A stretch of DNA of 64,000 nucleotides from Hyphodiscus hymeniophilus (lineage: Eukaryota; Ascomycota; Leotiomycetes; Helotiales; Hyphodiscaceae): the NCBI GenBank assembly GCA_016508695.1, contig VNKQ01000011.1:992001-1056000 (forward strand). Reading direction: 5' to 3'. Shown piece after piece: positions 53,431 through 64,000 of this stretch; position 1 is the first letter of the stretch; every line of letters begins with the position of its first letter. The position numbers and the translations under genes were made by a program. The notes under the pieces are model-generated. The model did no database searches. It saw only the letters and a list, made by a program, of their open reading frames with translations, and had not been told where the DNA came from.

Positions 53431-55423
53431 ATGGCACTGCCTAAGCATGACTACGAGACAGATGTGCTGGTTGTTGGAGCTGGTCCAGTAGGGTTGTTTG
53501 TGGCCTGGCGGCTATCCCAACTTGGACAACCATGCATGATGATAGAGAAAAGTCTAACTACCACAGTCCATCCCAAAATGGAATACACCAACAGTCGAAC
53601 CGCTGAGATTTATAGCCTGACAGGCTTGGATCATGTCCTGAAACCTCTAGCAATTCCAGAAAAGTATACCTTCAATGAGACATGGACAACTGGGTTTGGA
53701 GGAGAACTACTCACCACATGGGTATGTTCAAATCTACTGACCCGTGAAGTAACCTAGTTATTGACTATGTGCCGAGGTAGGAGCGTCCGAGTCCAGAGGA
53801 GAATCGCAAGCAAGCACTATCAGAGAATGACGGCACTTGGTCATGCGAGCCCCGAATTCGTCAGATGCAGTCCATCTTTGAGGCCGAGCTAAAGAAATGG
53901 GCTCTAAAAGATCGTCTTGTGACTGATATATGGGGTTACGAGCTTATTGCGACTGAAGAGACTGAGCACGGTGTTTTGAGCACAGCTAGAAACATGTCAG
54001 GACACGAAATCACTATCAAAAGTCGCTTCATGGTTGGGTGTGATGGCGCAGGAAGTCATGTCCGCACCAGTATGGGAATCTCAAGCTCCAGAAAAACATT
54101 GTATGTTGCAAACCCGATTTCCTGAATTGCTGCACAAGCAAGGGCTAATACTTCATGAATCATGACCTTCATAGTCCCCTTTATATGCAATATGCCCATT
54201 TCAAAACCCCTGACATTGCGAAATTCCGATCGCATGGGCAGTTCTGGCATGCTTTCTTTTGTACAGGATCGGCGGTTGCCCAAGATGAAATCAACACATA
54301 CACAGTCCATCGGAACGTTGCTGAACCGGCTCCAATGACAAACCCAGAGGAATGGGTGGCCGAGACTCTGGGTGGAATGACGGGAAAGCCATTCCCTGTT
54401 AAAATTGACAAGATGATTACACATGGAACATGGAAGACATCCATCTCCGTTGCTGATCAATTCCGATCCGCAAAAGGCCGTGTTTTCATATGCGGAGATG
54501 CTGGTATGTGGACGTCAATGATCCTGCCCTGAACGAGTCAGCCCATATATAGTTGTGGCTGCTGCTGTCCCCTATGCTTATTATGAGATCTGGACAAATG
54601 CTAACAAGGAACCATAGCCCATCCTCTATCTCCTGCGGGTGGCTTTGGGTTCAATTCAGGCATCCAAGACGGGTTTGACCTCACTTGGAAATTGCATGCA
54701 TACCTTCAGGGGTACGGAGGAGACAAGCTGTTAGAATCCTTTTCCACAGAGCGAAGAAAGGCAGTGATCCTTCAGCATGATATGTCGGAGGTCTTGCTTA
54801 ACGAAGTAATCATACCGATATTTGCCATGGCCGGAAAAATCGGTGCACAAAGTGTCACAGCTATGGGCAAGGAAGGCGACGCCAACAGGGCTGAACTTAA
54901 AGCGTTGATTGAGCGAGGATATGTACTCCACGATCTTGAGGGGATTGTCCTCGATTACCGGTATCCGTCGTCCGGTATCAATATTCCAGACCCTGAAGGA
55001 TCCGAGCCGGCATGGGACCGAACCAAGGTGCACCCGTCAACATGGCCAGGAGCCAGGGCGCCGCATGTGTTCCTGTCTGATAAGAAAACCAGCATTTTCC
55101 ATTTATACGGACGAGGATTTACTCTCGTCGACTTCACGGAATCCGGTGATGCAGCCGACATTTTTGCTGACGTCGCGAGATCCATGGCGGTCCCCCTCAA
55201 GAAAGTTCATCTGCCCAAAGAAAGACACTGCAGGAAGATCTGGGAGCGTGACGCAGTTCTGGTGCGACCAGATGGGTTTGTTTCGTGGCGGTGTCATTTA
55301 GAAAACCCCTCTGTGACTGCAGAACAAGCCAAGAAGGTTCTCAAACAAGCACTAGGACAGGACTGGAAAGATGAGCTAGAGCACATGATACCTCCAGAGA
55401 TCAAACAGTGCAGCAATCTCTAG
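53431..55423 (+). CDS. FAD-dependent aromatic-ring-type monooxygenase (PHBH fold, phenol hydroxylase-like)
   Basis: Exons 53431-53721, 53781-54100, 54175-54503 and 54618-55423 give 581 residues in one frame. Introns are 59, 74 and 114 nt, all GT-AG. The FAD-binding Rossmann motif GAGPVG is at residues 16-21 with E39 at the end of the second strand. The conserved CDGAGS loop is at 184-189. The second FAD motif GDAAHPLSPAGGFGFNSGIQ starts at 311 and is split by intron 3. HGQFWHAFF and the C-terminal LVRPDGFVSWR are typical of fungal phenol 2-monooxygenase/TfdB-like flavoproteins with a thioredoxin-like tail. These enzymes use NAD(P)H and O2 to hydroxylate aromatic or polyketide substrates; the substrate cannot be read from sequence. 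There is no signal peptide, so it is likely cytosolic. No biosynthetic cluster partner is adjacent. The intron 2 acceptor (54174) is the least certain junction. Confidence 0.9.
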
Positions 55424-56640
55424 GGTTTCCGAGACTACCTATGTCCACGTTAGAAACCTGGGTCTTTGTTCCAAGTAGGTAGTATCATCTCAGCTCCTCA
55501 AACCATCAAAATGTGAACACCCACAATTGCACCGTACGCTATGTCATGACGGAAGAATGAGTAGATAAGACTAATTTGTCTGGTCATCATTTACATTTGC
55601 AATCCGTATCAACTAGGAAAGACTGTATGGAGGATGCGAGCGAGGGAAGTATGATACGGTACCTACCTTAGGCACCTGTTCAAGTTGTCGAGGCATTCAC
55701 CAACAAGCGGATCCTTCCATTAGCCAGGATCCAAGTCATGCACAAGGACATGCTTTACTGTATCCAGAACACCACGTTTTCAACCGTGGATGTAAAAGGC
55801 CCCGAACCGAAGTGCACATATCGTGGAGGCGGTTTGAATGACTGGATTGAATTGGTGGTAGATATACTGCACGGCTTCCAGGCAAATAAATCCTGGGAAT
55901 GTCCCAGACTCCCAGCACGGGCAGAATCCAAAAGGTTACTTGTACCTAAGGTAGGCATTCCATAATAACGGATTGCTAGGTAGGTAGTCTTTATTGGGCG
56001 AGCCGTTTCTTTGCTTACTCCGTATCCAAACACTGGGTGGATTTGAGTAAGACTATTGTGTACCTTCGTACTCGTACAGATTGAGACCCTTCGGAGGTTC
56101 GGTGAATCAATGTAGGGCTAGAAGAACGGAGGTACAGTACAGTAAGCATATCGCGCCTATGCGGGCATGCTAGCTACAAACAGTCTTACTCCGTGGGAGA
56201 TTCTTACCGCAAGCCTGCTATTCCCGACACGATGCCCATTCTTACAAATAAATGTTGACCCAGCGGTCTATTCCGTTGTGTCAGCAATTTGCTGACAACA
56301 TTTCGTGTGTGTTTGCAGCCCTCGAGTTTTTTACGCGGTAGGTCTTGTGCGTACAGTATCTATCAATATCTTTTCCGTCTCTAGCTAGCAGACAGACAAT
56401 GAGACCCGTGCATTTGTTACTGGCCAACGTCTGGGGTTGCCACATATCACGATGAAAGAGTCGAGTGGCAGAGCCTCAGCTAAATAAAGCTTCTTCCGCA
56501 CGCGAGCAGTGGGTGGAACAAGGGTGGGATAAGGTACTCGAGTAAGGTAGGTACCTCGCCTATGCAAGTTTCCCAATCCTGGTGATCTGGCCAATGGGGC
56601 CCCTGAAGTGGCTGCGCGTCTTAGCTCGGAGGTTAAATAT
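55424..56640. other. Intergenic region, 1.2 kb, no convincing gene
   Basis: Short open frames occur on both strands around 55,736-56,033 and 56,385-56,594, but they overlap each other, lack recognisable motifs, and have no sensible intron extension. The region contains many GGTAGGTA/TACCTACC-type words (55,660-55,670, 55,950-55,985, 56,545-56,555), common in intergenic DNA of these fungi. Nothing else is visible. Confidence 0.55.
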
Positions 56641-56975
56641 GGGTTGAGCTATTTCAACTCTACTCCCGGCTATTTCAACTCCACTAATCCTTATTAGTAA
56701 TTTACACCTGGGTGCTTATATAAATCTAGCAAACTATATAAGAATATCAAAACTACTTACTACCTCAATATACTCTTTTTACCTTAGAGATAAAGATATA
56801 TAAGATATACTTATACGGGGGCTATCGCGGCCCCCTAACCCCCCGGAAACTATCCCTAACCACTAACCCTAACCCGCTGTGTTTTAGTAGAGAAAGTATC
56901 TCTAGGCACGTGCATTTGTTAGGTGTACCTCTCAGAGTTGAAATAGCCGGGAGTGGAGTTGAAATAGCTCAACCC
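56641..56975. mobile_element. MITE, 335 bp, intact ends, not RIPed, telomere-like core
   Basis: The inverted ends GGGTTGAGCTATTTCAACTC match perfectly, with a second CCCGGCTATTTCAACTC motif inside each arm. The flanks TTAAATAT (56633-56640) and TTGAATAT (56976-56983) differ by one G/A change, so the target duplication is 8 bp. At 56,848-56,876 lies CCCTAACCACTAACCCTAAC, a degenerate telomere-type repeat shared with the MITE at 13144-13512. It has no coding capacity. It lies about 320 bp upstream of the wall-protein ATG, so it could contribute promoter or insulating sequence; that is inference only. Confidence 0.9.
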
Positions 56976-57293
56976 TTGAATATGCTCCAAAGAGTTTCTG
57001 GAACAAAGTTCATCCGTCCCATCATCCCATGATATTGTCGTCCAAGAACGCAGTCCATCTCTTCAAGAGACCGCAAGTGCCAGGATGGTGCTCTGTTCGG
57101 GACTGATTACTTACTACCCAGGGACGGTATGTACCTATTCCAAGTGGAACCCCCCTGCTGTCTCGTCTGATCTATCCGTATCTACCCCCGTAGATGGTCC
57201 CTTTACCCTATCCCTAATTTGGAGTCATCGACTGTCATCCCGAATAATAATAAATCGTTGTGCAGACGAGTTTTCTTTTTTCTTTGTTCTGCA

Positions 57294-60247
57294 ATGAAGT
57301 CCTGCAGTAAATTGTTGCTCCTCGGAGGAGCTTTGTTCGATGCTGCCCATGCAGTCGGAGGTAGGTTCATCGAGTCCCTTCTATTCCACGGAAGCCTCTG
57401 ACTTCGAGATGGTAGTTCGGGCTGCAAGTAATTCTCCTGCGCAAACATCTCCGAACTCGACGACCATGTCTAAGCCGACTACAATCACCTCCATGTCAAG
57501 TATTCCGTCGACCACGGTTGCTGCCAATGCTTCCATGTGTGCATCGGATCTAGGATTCGGCATATATTCTGGATATACAGACCTTTCCTTAAGATGTTTT
57601 TGTGCCTCGATGTTCATGAGTTGGCTCACGACAACTGATCCACCAACCCGCACATTCACCCAACTTCAGCCATTTGGATCTACAACAGAAACCATCACCA
57701 CTCTTCAGTCAGCTATTACAACGGTAGTTGAGCTCGTCTCAACGGAGATTCTGACGCTGACTGGGAATAATGGGGGCGCAGAACTTTTTGAATGGCCGGG
57801 GACTGCCGTCTCACCTTGTTGTAGTTCGTGTACTATAGCTGCTCAAACTGTCAATTTATTCTACTGGTACGTCACAAACTCTTCAAACTTTTCCCCCTCC
57901 ACCCGGGGCTTTTGTGAAGTCCTCTGCACAGCCAGATGAGTCCCTAAGTCGAAGCTATGTGGCACTACCGTTTTTCTAGTCGACCTACTGACGCGATGCT
58001 GACCTGGATTACCAAACATTAGGCCTACTCCAGCCATCCCTAGTCAGGCTACTGAATTCGTAAACTCGGACGGATACGTTTTGTGAGCAGCCAGCCAATC
58101 GCTACATTTCGAAAGTTTACTGACTTATCTGGAGCCGTTCCCCCACTGTCTATTTGGGCTTCACATCCCTCTTTGCATCCGATTACTGTGGAAATGTTGG
58201 CAACGTGTTTACGTCGACCACCTTCGAGTTCGGCCCAAGTGAGCTCAGCACTTTCGGGAGTCCTTCAGTTTCTAGTAAGTCATTGTTGAACAAGAAAATT
58301 AGCTGCAGAGTCCGAGCAAGTTGCCGCATTTACATATTGCTTGATCCCCGATTTTAGTATAACAGTCTAGAGTCTGAGTCATTCTCGTACGAACTATCGC
58401 TCACTATCACGTTGCCACAGTTCAACTCAGTACCGACATTGAAATCGACAATGGGAACACCGTTGGTGTATCAACATTCCCGGTGACTATTAAGTCCACC
58501 GGTTTAGCATCTGTACTGAATTATCGGGATCTTGGCCAAAATTGGTGAGTTCTTTCATTTCGTTACTATTCAAAATCTTGTTAGGCTCTAGCAATGTTTA
58601 TCACAACGACATGGCCCGGCTTTACTCATCAGCTTTATTTCGCTCTTTCCATTTAATCGTTCCCATGGATCAATAATCATGCAGGAAGTATGCTGACTCG
58701 GAATTTTATGAACAGTTCCACTATCTCAGGATATGAATTTGTAGCTGGAGATCCCCAACAAGCAGGTTTTGTTAGTAAGTTTACCCAACTTATAAGTCCT
58801 CGAGGCACGAGACTAAATTTGAGAAGCCTATGACCCTTGCCACCCAACAATTCTCCTCCCCCCTAAAGTCAAAAGTGCGGATCCAGCTTGGGGCTCCTGC
58901 GTGGATAATCTGATCGGCGGTTTCTATGATCCACCATTCGTGTTGACTGCTGGCGGAGTACTGCAACCTTTCTCGACTTCATCAGCAGCTCCTGCGCAAA
59001 CTCCACAATCCGACCAAGCTCCAAGTACAACCACCCAGACAGCTCAATCAACTACAACGCCTCCTGCAGATCCAACATCTCAATCCTCTAGCTTACCTCT
59101 TCCACCACCATCTGCAACCTCAGATCTTGCACCGCCAACCGAACCCACAAGCACACCTCTTCCACCACCATCTGCAACCTCAGATCCTGCACCGACAACC
59201 GAACCCACAAGCACACCTCTTCCACCACCATCTGCAACCTCAGATCCTGCACCGCCAACCGAACCCACAAGCACACCTCTTCCACCACCATCTGCAACCT
59301 CAGATCCTGCACCGCCAACCGAACCCACAAGCACACCTCTTCCACCACCATCTGCAACCTCAAATCCTGCACCGCCAATTGAACCTACAAGCACACCGCA
59401 GCCGACTCCTCCTGCTAACTCCAGTCCATCTCTTGCTGATACTTCAAGTCCACTTCTTCCTCCTACGACGTCGTCTCCCGCTCCTGTCCTGCCCCCGAGC
59501 ACACCTACGCAAGAACCAGGCGTACCATCTCCCTCTACCACTCCACCAGCTACCCCAATTATCGGTTCTCAAAGTTTGAATCCCGGGGGAACTTCTGTGA
59601 CAGTCTCTGGAACTGTGCATTCTTTGGGCCCCTCTGGCAATAGCGTTGCAGTGAATAGTGGATCCACCGTCCCTCTGACAGAAATTCTACCGAGCCAAAC
59701 CCAAATAATCATTGGCTCTCAGACAATTACAGCTGGAGGATCCCAAATCACAGTCTCAGGTGCTGTGTTCTCTTTACAATTGGGAGGTGGGGTGGTAGTC
59801 AATGGCGCATCTACAATCTCTGCGACGACCTTCGAGGGGGGAATATCAAACACAATCTCAGCTCCAGCTGCGACTACCACCCAGACACTAATTCCTGGTG
59901 GTTCGCCCATCACAGTTGATGGAACAGCTTATGCACTGCAGCCCACGGGCGTCGACGTCGTCGTGGATGGAACCTCTACGATTCCGGTGTCGAGCGCAAA
60001 TGCTATAATATCGTCGGCTGTTGATGGGAGGATTGGGTCCGCAATTGCCTCGATGATACGCGGGAGCCCGACTGACACCACTATCATAGGCGGGACCACG
60101 TTTGCTATTGGGAGCTCCTCTACTGGACCGATCGCATCCGTGACAGGGGCGAGTAGTTCTACGCAGTCCACGAGTAGTGGATCGAGGGTAGCTTTCCAGA
60201 TGGGAGCAATATGGGCTTTTCTTATCGGGCTTATGCTCTTAATCTGA
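57294..60247 (+). CDS. Secreted, probably GPI-anchored Ser/Thr/Pro-rich cell-wall protein with repeats
   Basis: Seven exons: 57294-57360, 57416-57866, 58023-58082, 58135-58274, 58421-58544, 58716-58774 and 58869-60247. They total exactly 760 codons (759 residues). All six introns are GT-AG (52-171 nt). Residues 1-20 are a signal peptide. An N-terminal Cys-containing domain spans exons 2-7: CASDLGFGIYSGYTD, then CCSSCTIAAQTVNLFYW, VNSDGYVFRSPTVYL, DYCG, QNCSTISGY, and DPAWGSCVDNL. This region resembles conserved, uncharacterised fungal surface proteins. Residues about 376-476 are five 20-residue Pro/Ser/Thr repeats. Three longer repeats with GGS.(I/V)TV(S/D)G follow (about 532-715). The last 20 residues are hydrophobic after a Ser/Gly-rich stretch, fitting a GPI signal. 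The likely role is wall structure or adhesion; no enzymatic motif is seen. Confidence 0.85.
59095..59394 (+). repeat. In-frame tandem repeat, 5 x 60 bp
   Basis: Five adjacent 60-bp units encode PLPPPSATSDPAPPTEPTST. The middle units are identical or differ by one base; the first and last carry a few substitutions. Because the period is a multiple of three, all three frames on both strands stay open, which creates spurious open frames at 59080-59579. Near-identity at silent sites suggests recent expansion or homogenisation. Confidence 0.95.
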
Positions 60248-61001
60248 ATTGTAGATAGATCAGTTCATATGTCATCCGAGGTCAAAACAACACCCTGAAA
60301 ACAGGGCTCGATCTATTGTAACAACATGTGAGCGATATGAGTTGCTGTAACAATCATACAAATTGACAAGTCTGGCTCGAAAATGTCGCGACTGGTTCAT
60401 AACATGCTCTTTTCATATCAAAATGAGGTAGTATATTGAACACTGTCATGGATGTATTCCTATTGGAAGCTAGGTTAGCAAGAGTAAAACCAAAAGACGT
60501 TGCACAAACCGTCCCTTAAGCTTCTGCTACGAATCAATCCTATAACAGAGGTCACCAATCCTGAGACGTGTAGTAACATAGTAACACTAATGGCTTTCCG
60601 AAATCGAGTGTAGCTCAGATAGCTTCACCGAAATGTGGACCGTGGCGAGGAAAGCGAAGTGCTGTCAAGTGAGATGCGGCTGAGTGAGTCCCCCCAACTT
60701 GCCGTTCGAGAGACAAGCCAGCAAGCACTGATGAATGGAAACCAACACAAGACCTAACATCTAAGTAGAATTAGACATAAAAATAAGAGTGTTCATCAAG
60801 GTTAGCGGAATTTGAAGAAAGTCTATGATTGTGTTGGTAATCATAGATGTCAAGGTAAACAACGAGAAAATGTACGCAATAAATCTGGAGGCTTGTCACG
60901 CCAACGTGAGCAGTTGGCATTTGATCTGAAACCCCCGGTGATGATGCCGTATTTAAGTTACGAAAAGGTCTCAGAGTATAAACAATCCTTATTAGCCCAG
61001 T
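60248..61001. other. Intergenic region between convergent genes
   Basis: It holds the 3' ends of the wall-protein gene (plus) and cofactor B (minus). An open frame at 60812-61090 overlaps the cofactor B 3' exon in antisense and has no recognisable features. No RNA gene or repeat is seen. Confidence 0.6.
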
Positions 61002-62381
61002 TTAAATCTCCTCCATATCCTCGAGGTCGTCCAAAATCGGCCAATCACCCAGCTCTACTCTTTCCGGTCGCACAAACACACCATGCTTGAGATCACCATC
61101 CTTTCCCCAGTATCTCGTCCCAGCCAGACTTCCATCATTTCGACCCACAGGTTCATCCAACCTGATGCCAATCCATATTCCAGCACCTCCCGGAATCTGT
61201 TCCACTTCCCCAACATACTTGACCTCTCCTCTCTTCTCATCGTCGTTTCCGACCCTGCATCTCTTCCCAACCTCGATGCCTTTATTTTTTATTTCCGTTT
61301 CATACGCTTGGAGCTTGGCCTGTTCGAGGGAAGGCGCATCCTGTGGTCCATAGTCAGCACTACCCCATCGAGGAAGAAGATTTCGGGAAGTGTTAAAGGA
61401 AGCTTCGAGACTGAGCTCCAACGCCAACCGATTTTAATAGTAGAATATTCTCGGGCAGCAGTAGAATCTGGTAAAACAAAGGAAGGGGATATTTAAGACA
61501 ATACTTACAGGGTCAAAACGTCCCAACTTCTTTGCTTTCTTCCACGCCAGGACGCTATCATCTCGTTTTTCATACTCGGATGGTGGCAACTCATACTTGG
61601 CTACCAATGAGGCATCGGTGTAGTTCGGGCGCATGCCGGGGGTCTAGTATCCCCTACCTGTTTGAAATGCATGTCAGTTCTATAGGAGTACAATTGTTTG
61701 ACAGACTGGGAAAAGGCCTGCCCAATAATACTTGCGAGTATCTCTATCGACAGGTCAGGATTCTCAACACAAGAAATACAAACTTCCAGATCTCAATACA
61801 CTGCCTAGCAAAGATCTGGCCCCATCTTTAGCTAACGACTTCATATTATATATATTCTTCTTCAACATCAACAACTTCGCCAATCACATCATCCGCTTGG
61901 AGAATGTGTTCTTCAGCTCTGCTGACTGCATCACTAATACAGAATAAGCCCTGCTATTGTAGGACACCTTACGCCCCAGAGACTGAACTCCCCCCAAACC
62001 CTACTCTGTGCTTCGACCTAGTACTCGGCTGGGACTCATAATCCAGTGGGGTAGGCAGCTCCTCGCCAAAGCCCTGCAGGACTATGTAACAACATTTTTC
62101 AACGCAACAGATTAGAACTTCCGACTCACGTGAATCTCCGCATAGGGTGCCAAAGAAAAGGCCGCCAGCTGTGTGTTCTCCTCGTCAGCAGCCTCGATGG
62201 GCACAGCTTGGACGCTGCCAAACTTCAAAGTGAGCTTCTGTGACAAGGGGGGGATTCCCGTCACAGGCTCCAGTCTGGCTTTCAATTGGCCGATGGTCCA
62301 TGATGGGGTGATGCGACGTTCAGAAGAAGAATTGGACGAAGTGACTAAGAGGGGAATGTCCCCAGCCGTTTGCAAACTCAT
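61002..62381 (-). CDS. Tubulin-folding cofactor B (ubiquitin-like plus CAP-Gly protein)
   Basis: Minus-strand exons: 62381-62130, 61643-61509 and 61340-61002 give 242 in-frame codons (241 residues). It helps fold alpha-tubulin after release from chaperonin, together with cofactor E. The N-terminal 84 residues form a ubiquitin-like domain (VTSSNSSSERR...ILPYAEIH type). The middle reads YELPPSEYEKRDDSVLAWKKAKKLGRFDP, typical of the family. The C-terminal CAP-Gly domain has GKRCRVG, GIWIGIRLDEPVGRNDGS and YGVFVRP-like GVFVRPERV, and the protein ends DLEDMEEI, matching the acidic DEI/EEI tail. Oddity: just upstream of the modelled exon 2, an alternative acceptor at 61657 would add VGDTRPP, the conserved motif, but leaves the frame one base short before GMRPNYTD. 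A missing G near 61640 (assembly error or true deletion) would explain this. Intron 1 is long (about 470-490 nt). Confidence 0.88.
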
Positions 62382-63340
62382 GGCTGCAAGGCAGGATGGG
62401 TGGAGGTTGATGCGAGTTTAGTGGCTCGAGAGGCGTAATGTGGGGGAGGTATTGAAGTGTGGAGATGATGGTGCAATCAATATATTGCTATCGTCGCGCC
62501 AAATTCCCCAGATTTGAGAAGCAGAGTCCCAGGTGAGGGCTCTGGGTGCGTTCAGAAAATTCCTCAGTATCAAGGTCCACGGATAGTTTGGTGATGTGAC
62601 TCTGACTCTAGACAGAAGCTGGAGTAAATTTCAGCCTCGACGTGACACGATACAGACTACAGTACCTGAACAAGCAGGCAGGACAGGAGTTCAGGGTGGT
62701 TGGTGGACTGGATTCTGGGTTTGTCTTTCTGGCCGATGCGGAGATGATGAACAGACGGACGATACGCCGATACCAGATTGCGAGATGGAGAGGGGTTCTT
62801 CGCATGAGCTTGGGGAAATGGTTGATCTGAAATCCGAATCAATATTATTGTCACCTGATCTTCGTGTTGGATCGTAGATGCAGGAACAGGACCAGGAACT
62901 GGAAAAGGAGCTCAACTTCCCAACTCGCAGGAAAAGTCGAAATCGGGGGCGAGCGGTTCAGCGAATCAAATGTACAAGTACAGTACGACAGCTACGAGCC
63001 TACGAGTGTGTACTTTAGTACTCGGTACAGTAGTGGCAAAATAGCAAAACTCACCAGCCACAGCCACAACTACAGTAAGGTACCGAAAGCACTTACTCTC
63101 ACTACCGGTATCCTCGTGTGTATATCCTGTAGCATTCGCCCTCCTATTTTCCAGGAGCATCTCGACTCTTTGAAATACCACTGTTTTCATAGTTCGAAAA
63201 GATACGATTTAGAACGTTTCGAGACTCATGCTAAAAGATACTTACACACTTAACACCCCCTAGCACGCCACCCCTCCTCCGCTTGTGGGTGGCGTATACA
63301 TATTTATCTAGCCAGGATGGAGTCGCATATCTATGTAGAT
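62382..63340. other. Upstream region of cofactor B, no convincing gene
   Basis: Several overlapping short open frames (62,596-62,915; 62,864-63,253; 62,966-63,190) occur on both strands with no shared motifs or plausible splice extension. It probably contains the cofactor B promoter and possibly one for a gene to the right. Nothing else is visible. Confidence 0.5.
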
Positions 63341-63376
63341 GTCTTTCGAATTCGACTTCCACTTTAACTCACCACC

Positions 63377-64000
63377 ATGTTTACCAGCCACCATCTCATT
63401 CAGGCACCTTACCTCCTCGCCCCAACCAACATCCTCGCCCTCCTGCGCTTCTCCGAACCTCGAAGACATAAACGAATGCATCCCACAATTGTACGTATGA
63501 CCTTCCCCCGTTCATCGATGCTCTACCCTGCTATCTGATCTCTTACTAAATCTCTATAGAGAACCTCCGTGGTCTGATGTGGTCATTCCTGCGAAAAACC
63601 GATTCATTCGGTTTCATATCTCACGTTGAAAATTCCTGGCACGTTTCGCGCCTTATTGGTCAATCGCCGTTTGTCGGTCAGCATTGTCAACTTTGCTCTA
63701 TTGGACAACAATGGCATTCGGCATGAATCTTGCTGGTCCCTGCATTATCAAGGCTGCCTTTGTTCTCAAACACTTTGCAGAACACATCCATTGTCAGAAG
63801 CATGACCTTGCAATTGCGACGCTGCTTCCCCAGCATGTCCAAATTGGGGGTTCTTCACCGCTCAAACAAACAGGGGTTCCGACTCTTGAGACGCTTTGCA
63901 GCCAGCCCCGTGAAGCCAGTAGGAGCACATCCCCAAGTCCCAAAAATAGCTTTCTCTCTCTCCCTGTCCACAAGGGAGGCCCAGTGAGTGAGCAAGTAAT
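63377..64000 (+). other. Possible 5' part of an unresolved gene at the window edge
   Basis: The sequence from about 63,377 has coding-like base composition. It includes a plausible intron (GTACGTATG near 63,490 to CTATAG ending near 63,560) after which LEPPWSDVVIPAKNRF or alternative frames can be read. Another frame is open from about 63,767 to the window end (HFAEHIHCQKHDLAIA...). I cannot link these into one model or recognise a family, so this is a pointer rather than a gene call. Confidence 0.25.

Noticed and set aside
54056..55297. Several antisense and alternative-frame open frames
   Set aside because: Shadows of the monooxygenase exons; they lack family motifs.
55736..56033. Overlapping open frames of 60-92 codons on both strands
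   Set aside because: No recognisable domain, no supporting splice structure, and mutual overlap.
59080..59579. Long open frames on both strands over the tandem repeat
   Set aside because: They result from the 60-bp period keeping every frame open; the real frame is the plus-strand wall-protein exon.
60812..61090. 92-codon plus-strand frame
   Set aside because: No motifs, and it overlaps the 3' exon of cofactor B on the other strand.
61055..61496. Plus-strand open frames over the cofactor B 3' exon
   Set aside because: Antisense shadows; the minus strand carries a clear CAP-Gly domain.
61860..61945. Short minus-strand acidic frame in cofactor B intron 1 (AEEHILQADDVIGEVV)
   Set aside because: Only about 30 codons, bounded by stops, not needed by the family; possibly chance. 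It cannot be joined in frame with confidence.

Overview
The window is nuclear DNA of a filamentous ascomycete (Pezizomycotina). The evidence is short GT-AG introns of 52-171 nt with CTGAC-like branch points, fungal-type gene families, and heavy repeat-induced point mutation (RIP). It splits into two compartments that meet near position 51,700.

Positions 1 to about 51,700 form a very AT-rich, gene-free block. CpA/TpG is nearly absent, TpA is everywhere, and scattered CpG survives, which is the RIP signature (C to T in CpA). The block is a nested stack of transposons. One 8.3-kb Ty1/Copia family appears at least six times: two complete copies with identical 5-bp target-site duplications (15351-23665 and 34847-43157), one running off the left edge, one inverted copy split across 27227-50955, and fragments. 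A 6.6-kb Ty3/Gypsy chromovirus (27322-33894, minus strand) sits inside the inverted Copia copy. Between the retroelements lie at least eight terminal-inverted-repeat DNA elements, most with 8-bp duplications. They share ends built from two copies of a GGCTATTTCAACT-like motif. Several carry the same RIP-damaged reading frame of unknown function, the most novel-looking item here.

Positions 51,700 to 64,000 are normal gene-rich sequence. In order: a secretory-pathway FKBP-type prolyl isomerase (plus), a four-exon FAD-dependent aromatic-ring-type monooxygenase (plus), a small non-RIPed MITE carrying a telomere-like block, a seven-exon 759-residue secreted, probably GPI-anchored Ser/Thr/Pro-rich wall protein with a 60-bp in-frame tandem repeat (plus), and tubulin-folding cofactor B (minus). 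The last kilobase may hold the start of another gene that I could not resolve. These genes show no common pathway; they are housekeeping and accessory genes next to a heterochromatin-like block. The FKBP and cofactor B genes each show a place where a conserved motif is readable only in a shifted frame. That means either single-base assembly errors or early decay.
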